A stretch of 64,000 nt of DNA from Pontibacter russatus (GTDB lineage: Bacteria; Bacteroidota; Bacteroidia; Cytophagales; Hymenobacteraceae), in contig NZ_CP047984.1 of NCBI RefSeq assembly GCF_009931655.1, positions 2,368,501 to 2,432,500 of the forward strand, in the 5' to 3' direction. This document shows positions 42,391 through 49,959 of the stretch, piece by piece (position 1 is the first letter of the stretch; the number at the start of each line of letters is the position of its first letter). Made by a program: the position numbers and the translations under genes. A model generated the notes under the pieces. That model saw nothing but the letters and a program-made list of their open reading frames with translations, did not search any database and was not told the DNA's origin.

Positions 42391-43743
42391 ATGAACCTGA
42401 CCCCGCTTACTGCTATATCGCCGGTGGATGGCCGCTACCGCCGCCACACCTCCGAACTTGCCGGCTACTTCTCCGAATTCGGCCTTATCCGCTACCGGGT
42501 GCTGGTGGAGGTGGAGTACTTTATTGCCCTCTGCGAGCTGCCCCTGCCGCAATTGGCGCAGGTAGATGCCAGCCTGTTCCCGCAGTTGCGCCATATATAT
42601 GAGCAGTTCTCCGAAGTGGACGCCCTCATCATCAAAGAAACGGAGAAAGTGACGAACCACGACGTGAAGGCCGTGGAGTATTTTCTCAAGGACAGGTTCG
42701 ACGCGCTGGGGCTGAGCGACTACAAGGAGTTTATCCACTTCGGGCTCACCTCGCAGGACGTGAACAACACCGCAATCCCGCTCTCGCTGCTGGAGGCCGA
42801 CACACGGGTGCTGCGACCGGCTTACCAGCACCTGCACCGGATGCTGACCGGCCTGGCCCGGGAGTGGAAGGACATTCCGATGCTGGCCCACACGCACGGG
42901 CAGCCGGCCTCCCCCACCCGCCTGGGCAAAGAGTTTATGGTGTTTGCTGAGCGCCTGGAGGCACAGCTGGGCCAGCTGCGCCAAGTGCCTTTCTCGGCGA
43001 AGTTCGGCGGCGCGACGGGCAATTTCAATGCCCACCACGTGGCGTACCCGGAAGTTAACTGGCCGGAGTTCGGCAACCGCTTTGTGCAGGAGGTGCTGGG
43101 CCTGCGCCGCAGCCAGTACACCACCCAGATAGAGCACTACGACAACCTGGCAGCCTATTTCGACGGGCTGAAGCGGCTGAACACCATCCTGCTGGACTTT
43201 TCGCGCGATGTGTGGCAGTATATCTCCATGGGCTACTTCAAGCAGAAAATCAAAGAGGGAGAGGTAGGCTCCTCGGCCATGCCGCACAAGGTAAACCCCA
43301 TCGATTTTGAGAATGCCGAAGGAAACCTGGGCATCGCCAACGCCGTGCTGGAGCACTTGGCCGCCAAGCTGCCCATATCCCGCCTGCAGCGCGACCTGAC
43401 TGACTCTACGGTGCTGCGCAGCGTGGGCGTGCCGCTGGCGCATATACTGGTCGCCCTCAAATCGCTGGAGCGCGGTATTGGAAAGCTGGAGCTGAATGAG
43501 ACGGCCCTGCAGGCGCACCTGGAGGCCAACTGGGCCGTGGTGGCCGAGGGCATCCAGACGGTGCTGCGCCGTGAAGGCTACCCGCAGCCCTACGAGGCCC
43601 TGAAGGCGCTGACCCGCAACAACGAGAAGATGACTGAGCAGAGCATTCAACGGTTTATTGACACCCTGCAGGTGCGCGATGAGGTGAAGGCCGAGCTCAA
43701 ACAAATATCCCCGTTCAATTACACGGGCGTAGACCTGCTTTAG
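42391..43743 (+). CDS. purB: Adenylosuccinate lyase
   Basis: A 450-residue homotetrameric lyase of the fumarase/aspartase superfamily, releasing fumarate from SAICAR and from adenylosuccinate in purine synthesis. It opens TAISPVDGRYRRHTSELAGY. It shows the GLTSQDVNNTA block, HTHGQPASPTRLGKE (catalytic His near 171) and the signature GSSAMPHKVNPIDFENAEGN (near 291-310) with the mobile catalytic Ser loop. Length and PurB E. coli-like subgroup motifs agree. It is divergent from the GT51 gene and closed by a 19-bp hairpin. Confidence 0.96.
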   Translation: MNLTPLTAISPVDGRYRRHTSELAGYFSEFGLIRYRVLVEVEYFIALCELPLPQLAQVDASLFPQLRHIYEQFSEVDALIIKETEKVTNHDVKAVEYFLKDRFDALGLSDYKEFIHFGLTSQDVNNTAIPLSLLEADTRVLRPAYQHLHRMLTGLAREWKDIPMLAHTHGQPASPTRLGKEFMVFAERLEAQLGQLRQVPFSAKFGGATGNFNAHHVAYPEVNWPEFGNRFVQEVLGLRRSQYTTQIEHYDNLAAYFDGLKRLNTILLDFSRDVWQYISMGYFKQKIKEGEVGSSAMPHKVNPIDFENAEGNLGIANAVLEHLAAKLPISRLQRDLTDSTVLRSVGVPLAHILVALKSLERGIGKLELNETALQAHLEANWAVVAEGIQTVLRREGYPQPYEALKALTRNNEKMTEQSIQRFIDTLQVRDEVKAELKQISPFNYTGVDLL

Positions 43744-43777
43744 GCGCAGCCATATATAACAGTTAGATATAAATCGC

Positions 43778-43820
43778 AACAGAGAAGCCCCGGCAGATAT
43801 CCTGCCGGGGCTTCTCTGTT
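43778..43820 (+). terminator. Terminator after purB, 19-bp perfect stem
   Basis: 43778-43796 pairs exactly with 43802-43820 around a 5-base loop; GC-rich centre CCCCGGCAG. Confidence 0.88.
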
Positions 43821-43951
43821 GTTTGCACTAGACCCGGTGCCTGCACTGCGTCTCCCATCAGGGCATTTTCTGTTTCTGCTATCCGTATAATTTCGGAGCC
43901 CGCCGCTCGTTTTATATATAAAAACAAGATTCTTTATATATAAATCATAAT

Positions 43952-43985
43952 TATACGTATACAAACCTACGTTCATATACGTATA
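43952..43985. promoter_or_regulatory. Paired TATACGTATA palindromes upstream of the histidine kinase
   Basis: Two identical 10-bp palindromes at 43952-43961 and 43976-43985, centres 24 bp apart, end 29 bp before the kinase ATG. The spacing of about two helical turns suggests cooperative operator binding, or part of the AT-rich promoter. Confidence 0.45.
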
Positions 43986-44014
43986 ACCCTGACGAGTTTT
44001 ATGGAAAATAATTT

Positions 44015-45202
44015 ATGAGCCCGGATGACACGAAAGAGAAAGAGAGGCTGAGAGCCTTGGAAGCTTATGAAATTCTTGACACACCCGCCGAAAAAGATTT
44101 TGACGATCTGACGGCGCTGGCGTCCCACATCTGCAACACCCCCATTTCTTTTATCAGCCTGCTTGCCAGCGACAGGCAGTGGCTGAAGTCTAAAGTAGGA
44201 CTTGACATAAACGAAACACCCCGATCCATCTCCTTTTGCCAGCATTTGCTGCTACAGGAAGACACGCTGGAGGTGAAAGACACGCTGGAGGACGAACGCT
44301 TCCGGAACAGCGTGTTTGTAACGGGCGGGCCGCACATCAGGTTTTACGCCGGCACCTCCCTCGTAAGCTCCGACGGCCACAAGGTGGGCACCCTCTGTGT
44401 GATGGATGTTGTGCCGAAGCAACTAACAGAAGAGCAGAAGGGAGCCCTGCTCGTGCTGGCGAGGCAGATTATCACCAACCTGGAACTGCGCCTGAAGCAG
44501 CGGCAACTGGAAAAGGAAAAGAAGCAACTGCGCGCCACAAACGAGAAACTGGACGAGTTCGTGCATATGGTGTCGCATGACCTGAAAGAGCCCATCATGA
44601 ACATTAGCAGTGTGGCGGAGTGGCTGCAGGAAGACATCGCGGCAAAAGACTACGCTGGCCTGTCCGAGAACCTGGCGCTGATACAAGAGCGGGCCGCCGC
44701 CATGTATGAACTGGTGCAGGGGCTGCTGCAATTTGCGGTGGGGCAGGTAAAGGATATGCCCAAAGAGAAAGTGAATGTACGGGCCCTGGTACAGGGGCTG
44801 CTGGACGAGCACAGCGCTTTCCCGGAAATGACCACGCACCTGTCGCCGGATTTGCCAATTTTCACCACCGAAAAGGTGCTGCTGCAGCAGGTGTTCGCCA
44901 ACCTGATTTCCAATGCCTTCAAATACCACCACACCGGCCAGGGCCATATATGGGTGGATGTGGAGGAAGCGGCAAAGTACTATACTTTCTGCGTAAAAGA
45001 CGACGGCCCCGGCATTCCGCCGCAGTACCACGGCAGGATATTCGATTTGTTCGAGCGCCTCCTCCACGGCTCAGAGAAAGCGCAGGGGTCCGGCATCGGC
45101 CTGGCGACCGCCAAGAAAATAGTAGAGGACAAAGGCGGCCGCATCTGGATAAAATCTGAACCCGGGGAGGGCGCCACCTTCTTCTTCACCTGGCCGAAAT
45201 AG
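44015..45202 (+). CDS. GAF-domain sensor histidine kinase
   Basis: A 395-residue soluble-looking kinase with no membrane helix or signal peptide. An N-terminal GAF domain (about 20-160, with HICNTPISFISLLASDRQWLKS and GTLCVMD) may sense a small ligand, light or redox state. Then come a coiled linker, a HisKA domain with H188 in VHMVSHDLKEP, and a HATPase domain with N box NLISNAFKYHH, DDGPGIPPQYHG and GSGIGLATAKK. It autophosphorylates and would pass phosphate to a response regulator not encoded nearby, so it is an orphan kinase. The stimulus is unknown. Confidence 0.93.
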   Translation: MSPDDTKEKERLRALEAYEILDTPAEKDFDDLTALASHICNTPISFISLLASDRQWLKSKVGLDINETPRSISFCQHLLLQEDTLEVKDTLEDERFRNSVFVTGGPHIRFYAGTSLVSSDGHKVGTLCVMDVVPKQLTEEQKGALLVLARQIITNLELRLKQRQLEKEKKQLRATNEKLDEFVHMVSHDLKEPIMNISSVAEWLQEDIAAKDYAGLSENLALIQERAAAMYELVQGLLQFAVGQVKDMPKEKVNVRALVQGLLDEHSAFPEMTTHLSPDLPIFTTEKVLLQQVFANLISNAFKYHHTGQGHIWVDVEEAAKYYTFCVKDDGPGIPPQYHGRIFDLFERLLHGSEKAQGSGIGLATAKKIVEDKGGRIWIKSEPGEGATFFFTWPK

Positions 45203-45368
45203 GCGATATGTGCTGGAGGCTGTTTCGTGTGCGTCTATTCTGTTTGGACAGGTGTTTCTGGCTAAATAACTTATCTCCTTGTACCTATAACGTGTCGGTA
45301 TAGCCTGAGCCTACAGCCTAGTAAAGGTTAAGGCTATGCGGGGTTAGGTTAAATTTATTGATTCCTAC

Positions 45369-46151
45369 CTAATTATAAGCTTGTTCTATAATTTTCATAG
45401 CTTCTACTTGCCCATCATGAATGGTTGGAAAGGTTCTCTTAAAGAAGTAGAAAAGAGCCAGATTAAATTGAGGCATTTCTATAAATATAAACTTATCCAT
45501 TTTGTGAAAGAAATGGAAACTTTTATTTGATGTTTTGAATATAATTAGTGAATTCAGATTTAAGATTTTACTTTTTTTAGTTATTCGACTTTGCGATCTT
45601 CTTAATTCCGAAACTGCTTTGCTTGGACTGTAATTCACATCATCTCTGAGTACTAATAAAGGAAGATCAGCCAAGGAAGGAATAAATCCTTTTTCTTTGG
45701 ATAACTTAAAAACTCTCTTCGAATTTAAAACTTGAAATTTAAAATCTATTATTTCAAGCCATCTAATAATATTAGACAATTCATTAGTAGAAAAGTAGTT
45801 TTGATCTGGATCGTCTTGTGAGAATAAATTACTGATGTACTTCTCCAATGATCCCAATATATCATTGTTACAATCAGAACATGCAGGAATTGTCGTTTTA
45901 TTGTATGTCTGATCAAGTCCATTTATTTTCGTAGTAAAAAATCTTTTAGGACAGTTTTCAAAAGTCCAGCGAGGAATGACATGCTCTTTTGTAAGTTTAT
46001 CCTTTGAGCTGCAAAACATACACAAGTCTTGTGCCTTAGGCGAGCTTAAATTTATTCTTGCAATGTAAGTTTGTTTAATGTGGTTTATAATGGTTCTGGA
46101 ATTTTTTCTGGCTAAAATTCTTAAAGACTTTATCTTATTGTCTATTAACAT
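45369..46151 (-). CDS. HNH-type zinc-binding protein, possible endonuclease
   Basis: A 260-residue AT-rich gene. A Cys-pair scaffold C44-x2-C47 ... E56-H57 ... C91-x2-C94-N95-N96 (with KEHVIPRW and CSDCNND) matches the HNH/treble-clef arrangement of HNH endonuclease-like proteins. The rest is helical and Lys-rich, with no other domain recognised. It lies alone between a histidine kinase and an outer-membrane operon of normal GC, so it is probably a single-gene insertion, perhaps a defence or phage-derived nuclease. Cleavage activity is inferred; a structural zinc finger without activity is possible. Confidence 0.65.
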   Translation of the reverse strand: MLIDNKIKSLRILARKNSRTIINHIKQTYIARINLSSPKAQDLCMFCSSKDKLTKEHVIPRWTFENCPKRFFTTKINGLDQTYNKTTIPACSDCNNDILGSLEKYISNLFSQDDPDQNYFSTNELSNIIRWLEIIDFKFQVLNSKRVFKLSKEKGFIPSLADLPLLVLRDDVNYSPSKAVSELRRSQSRITKKSKILNLNSLIIFKTSNKSFHFFHKMDKFIFIEMPQFNLALFYFFKRTFPTIHDGQVEAMKIIEQAYN

Positions 46152-46265
46152 TGCCTATGATTGATTTAGGCCTAACGATCTAAGCCAGAGGACACAGGAG
46201 GCTTGTCAAGCTTGACTTTGTCCTTTGGGTGGTATTGACCAGTATGCTTTCTGCCTTGGGAAGCG

Positions 46266-46297
46266 TATAACATATAGCACACTTCTCATATGTTATA
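46266..46297. repeat. AT-rich inverted repeat
   Basis: TATAACATAT (46266-46275) and ATATGTTATA (46288-46297), 12-bp spacer, perfect, located between the HNH-like gene's start and the end of the MG2-domain operon. It might be an operator for the divergent HNH gene. Confidence 0.4.
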
Positions 46298-46328
46298 ATT
46301 ATTCAGGCAAACTTGCCGCCCTCCTGCC

Positions 46329-48773
46329 TCATAGCGGCTGCTTCACCTCAAATGTCGTTACGGCGCTGCCCGCGAGGCCGGTGCCTGTCAGGCCCTGCAC
46401 CACCATTATATAGGTGCCTGCCTGGTCTGACGTGTAAAAGTTGAATGCGGCCTTCCCGTCTGCCCCGGTCACGACGTCCGGCGACCAGTACAGCAGGTTA
46501 CGGAAGTCGGGCAGGCGGCTTTGCAGTTGCTGTGCGGTTTCGTAGGCGGGAGCGTAGAACTCGCGCTGCCGTTGCAGCCCCTCGTACTCCATCAGCAGCA
46601 CGCGCGGGTCCAGCTCGAAGCCCCCCAGGTCGCCCAGGTAGGTGGTGTAGCTGACAAGTCCGCTGTATACCTGCGGCCCGAGGAAGTACCGCCTGGTGAG
46701 CACCTCCAGTTTCCGGACCTTGCGCGGGTCGAAAGCCATGATTTGGTCTATGTCAAAAACGGGCACGCCGTCCAACAGCACCAGCGGGTTGGTATGGAAA
46801 ACTGCGGAGCCCGGCGTGTTCACCACATTGAAGTGAAACTCCCCCTGCCGCAGCCGGACCTGCACGCCCGGCACATACTCCCGCATCACCTCCTCCATCA
46901 CCTTAAAGCGGGTATAATCGTCGAGCAGGTAAGTTTCGTCGGCCTTGCCATAGAAAGCGGAGCTGTCAATACCGGGGTCGCGAAACATATCCAGCTTATC
47001 GGAATGATAGGCATAGGGCACCTGCACGCTGATATGCCGTTGCGTCAGCTCCTGCCGCAGGTGCGCTGCCAGGTCAAGGCTTTGAAAACGCCTCGTGCTG
47101 AACCTGTCGGAAAAAGGGCTGAAGATCTCGAAATGATACGTACTGTCCTTTTCGAAATTCGACTGCACCACGATTTCCTTTGGCCCGTAAAAATCCTTCG
47201 CCTCGAACTGAACCAGACCGCTGGCATCGCTGATGGCGTTGTAAAGGCGCACATGCTTGCCGGGGGCGGTCAAGTAGGTGGTAATCCGGGGAGCGACGGC
47301 CCCGGTAGTGGCGTCAGTTACCTTGCCCCGGATAAAGTGCCCGTCCAGCTCCGGCAGGAATTTATATATAGGCGGCTGCTCCCGGAGCACATCCTCCCAC
47401 CGGAAGCGGCTCCAGCCGTGCGTCAGCATCAGGTTGTCCACGGCTTCCTCCGCCTCCGGCCCGGTTGCCGTGAAATAGTATTCGGGTTGCTCCACTGTTC
47501 CCTTCAGGTCGGAGGCCAGCCACAGGTAGGCATATATACCCGTGGCGGTTTCGGATTGCAAAGCATCCAGTTTATATATGGAGGCAGACAGGTTCGCCGG
47601 CACTGCCTGCCCGGCTGGCCCCTGCGTCAGCAGGCTGGCGCTTACCTTGTCGCGGGTGGTGTATAAGCTCTTGTCGGTTTGCGCCTGGACATGCAGCTTC
47701 TGTGTCGGTTGCTTGAAGTAGAGGCGCTCGCACACGGGCTGTTGCCGGCTGTCGAAAACAGTGAAGTGTGTGATGCCCTCTGCCAGCTTGCTTTTGTCCA
47801 CCACAAACGTAGCTGTGCCTTGCTGCAGTCTCGCGCTCTCCGCTATGCCAATTATTTGCCGGGCGTGGCCCAGCAGGTATACAGGTTCCGGTTGCTGCCC
47901 CATGGCAGTTACGGTTAGTTGTAGCTGTTCCGGGTTGAGCTCCTCCAGGTGCAGGCTATATCCCTGCTCATATATACGGGGTAGTTTTTGGCGGAGCACC
48001 TGCCCGTCAGGTAGCTCAATGATGGCCGTGTAGGTGGCAGCAGCGGGCGTAAATGAGAAGTGCCCGATGCCAAATTTGTGCGGGGCAAACCGCGCCACCT
48101 CCGTGCCGTCCTGGTCCACCACTTTTCCGGTGAAGTCGATTCCCTTGCCCGTCTTTTTGCTGACGCCCTGGAAAGCCACTTTGCCATATATGCCCTGCAC
48201 CAGGTTGCCGCCCTCCGGGAAAAATTGGATGTCGTACGCTGCCTGTTCGGGCGCAGGGGCAACGCCGAGGCTGGTAAAGGAATTAACGATGGTGACTGGC
48301 GCCTCAAAGTAAAACTCCGGGCTGAAATTCTTCATCCAGCTGGTATAGGCCCGCACTTTATAAGTACCTGAACGCAGGGTGAGCGGCAGCACAAAAGAGC
48401 CGTTTCCGCTGCCGTCCTTCAACGCTATTTTCCCCTGCAGCACCGGCTTCTGATTTGCATCCAGCACCTCCACATACGCTACCTTACTTAAGGCCAGCGG
48501 CTGGTGCAGCACTCCATCAGTATTATACACCTTAAACCACATCGTTTCGCCGCACGCGTAAAACGGCCGGTCGAGGTGGAGGTACAGCTTCTCCTGCAAT
48601 GCCTGGCTGCGGTAACCGTCGAAGTGCTGCACGATGCTTCTCAGAGTGTCGTGTTGGGCATAGGAGCGGCCTGTCGCGGTTATCACCAGTACAGCACACA
48701 GCAGCATATACACCCCTGCCCTGCCTGCGGCCCTGGCAATGATACGGCGTGCTTTTATCAGATTCTGTCTCAT
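46329..48773 (-). CDS. MG2-domain (alpha-2-macroglobulin-like) exported protein
   Basis: An 814-residue secreted protein with a signal peptide (hydrophobic about 20-35, cleavage after SYAQ). The start of the mature part (EKLYLHLDRPFYACGETMWFKVY) is the typical opening of the MG2/macroglobulin-like proteins common in Bacteroidota. The later part contains a TonB-plug-like segment (VFHTNPLVLLDGVPVFDIDQIM). It is the last gene of an operon with DUF4249 and a TonB receptor, so it probably acts at the outer membrane. No thioester (CGEQ-type) motif is seen, so a protease-trapping role is not supported. Function unknown. Confidence 0.82.
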   Translation of the reverse strand: MRQNLIKARRIIARAAGRAGVYMLLCAVLVITATGRSYAQHDTLRSIVQHFDGYRSQALQEKLYLHLDRPFYACGETMWFKVYNTDGVLHQPLALSKVAYVEVLDANQKPVLQGKIALKDGSGNGSFVLPLTLRSGTYKVRAYTSWMKNFSPEFYFEAPVTIVNSFTSLGVAPAPEQAAYDIQFFPEGGNLVQGIYGKVAFQGVSKKTGKGIDFTGKVVDQDGTEVARFAPHKFGIGHFSFTPAAATYTAIIELPDGQVLRQKLPRIYEQGYSLHLEELNPEQLQLTVTAMGQQPEPVYLLGHARQIIGIAESARLQQGTATFVVDKSKLAEGITHFTVFDSRQQPVCERLYFKQPTQKLHVQAQTDKSLYTTRDKVSASLLTQGPAGQAVPANLSASIYKLDALQSETATGIYAYLWLASDLKGTVEQPEYYFTATGPEAEEAVDNLMLTHGWSRFRWEDVLREQPPIYKFLPELDGHFIRGKVTDATTGAVAPRITTYLTAPGKHVRLYNAISDASGLVQFEAKDFYGPKEIVVQSNFEKDSTYHFEIFSPFSDRFSTRRFQSLDLAAHLRQELTQRHISVQVPYAYHSDKLDMFRDPGIDSSAFYGKADETYLLDDYTRFKVMEEVMREYVPGVQVRLRQGEFHFNVVNTPGSAVFHTNPLVLLDGVPVFDIDQIMAFDPRKVRKLEVLTRRYFLGPQVYSGLVSYTTYLGDLGGFELDPRVLLMEYEGLQRQREFYAPAYETAQQLQSRLPDFRNLLYWSPDVVTGADGKAAFNFYTSDQAGTYIMVVQGLTGTGLAGSAVTTFEVKQPL

Positions 48774-48786
48774 GTGTCGGTAGGTT

Positions 48787-49959
48787 TTACTCCCAGAAAG
48801 CGGGCTTCACGTTGGTGCCATATAGCCGGCAATCCACACACTGAATGGAGGCTCCCATATAGCCGATGGGCGAGGGAGGTCCCATCGGGGCATATATCTC
48901 ACTGACTGGCAAATAATTACCGCCGCTGAAACGCCTGATGATATCCTGCATCGTCTGGGGCGGCACCGGCAGCAGGGAATCAATCGGACAATCAGGATGA
49001 AATGGCCGCCACGCTTCGGGCAGCTCTTCCTTGCCCACGAATATCCGCTTTTCCTGCACCGCCGAGGCGCCTATATAGCCAATCACAGGCTCCTCGGGGT
49101 TCGCCAGACTGTGTACGTTGCCGGTCAGCTGCGAAGGCAGCGGGTCGAACAGGGTGCCGATGGCCTCGGTGTTTTTCTTCAGCGCCTCCCAATACTGGTA
49201 GGCCTCCTGCGTCAGGGCATACTGCTTTACCAGAATGCTGAGTCTGATGCGCAGTTCCTCCGACCCGGCTGGCAACGCCAGGAGCGGGTATTTATGCACC
49301 ACATCCTGACTGAGCCTGGCGGTGGTGCCCAGCTTTATACCTGTGGAGCTTTCTGTTTTCCAGCAGCGGTATATCTCCTCGTCGCCGCGGCCGCGGGGCA
49401 CGATTCTGCCCTGGGCGGCATCGTATTTCATGCTCGACTGGAAGGCTGCCGTAAAGACCCAGGTCGATTCGTATTCCCAGCGGTAGTAGTGCGTGGCGTT
49501 CTGTGGGTCGTGGCTGCTGACGTATACCTGCAACTCGTCGTCCAGCGCCTCCCAGCTGACTGCATCAATAGGCGGTGTCTGCTTCACATCCACAAAGTCG
49601 GAGGCATACTCCTGGCCGGTTGCCAATCGGATGAAGAGGCGGTACTTCTTATCGGGATCCAGTTGCAGGAGGCTGCTGGCGTAGGTGCCGGGGGCGGTTT
49701 CCTGTAGCGTATACTGCGCGCCCTGCTCCTCTTCCAGCAACAGCGTGGCCTGCGACTCTAAAATAGGGAAGCTCTCTTCCGAGATATGCTCCGTGCGCGA
49801 CAGCTTCACGGTGGTGACGCCGTTGCCGTTGATGAGGCCGTCCACCACCAGGTAGCGGCTCGGGCTGTTCAGCACGTCCGGCGCATACGGCTCCACGCAG
49901 CCAGCCAGCAGCAAACAGCAGCAGGCTATATATAACAAAATCCGGGGGGACAGCTGCAT
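48787..49959 (-). CDS. DUF4249 domain lipoprotein
   Basis: A 390-residue lipoprotein; the signal MQLSPRILLYIACCCLLLAGC has lipobox LAGC (Cys21). The mature part begins VEPYAPDVLNSPSRYLVVDG, the diagnostic opening of DUF4249, and is beta-rich. DUF4249 genes regularly follow carboxypeptidase-like TonB receptors in Bacteroidota and are thought to be surface-exposed partners. Its ATG overlaps the receptor stop by 1 bp and it is 13 bp before the MG2-domain gene. The substrate is unknown. Confidence 0.9.
   Translation of the reverse strand: MQLSPRILLYIACCCLLLAGCVEPYAPDVLNSPSRYLVVDGLINGNGVTTVKLSRTEHISEESFPILESQATLLLEEEQGAQYTLQETAPGTYASSLLQLDPDKKYRLFIRLATGQEYASDFVDVKQTPPIDAVSWEALDDELQVYVSSHDPQNATHYYRWEYESTWVFTAAFQSSMKYDAAQGRIVPRGRGDEEIYRCWKTESSTGIKLGTTARLSQDVVHKYPLLALPAGSEELRIRLSILVKQYALTQEAYQYWEALKKNTEAIGTLFDPLPSQLTGNVHSLANPEEPVIGYIGASAVQEKRIFVGKEELPEAWRPFHPDCPIDSLLPVPPQTMQDIIRRFSGGNYLPVSEIYAPMGPPSPIGYMGASIQCVDCRLYGTNVKPAFWE

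Noticed and set aside
42262..43779. 505-codon minus-strand open frame
   Set aside because: It is antisense to purB, whose motifs are complete; composition is that of a shadow frame.
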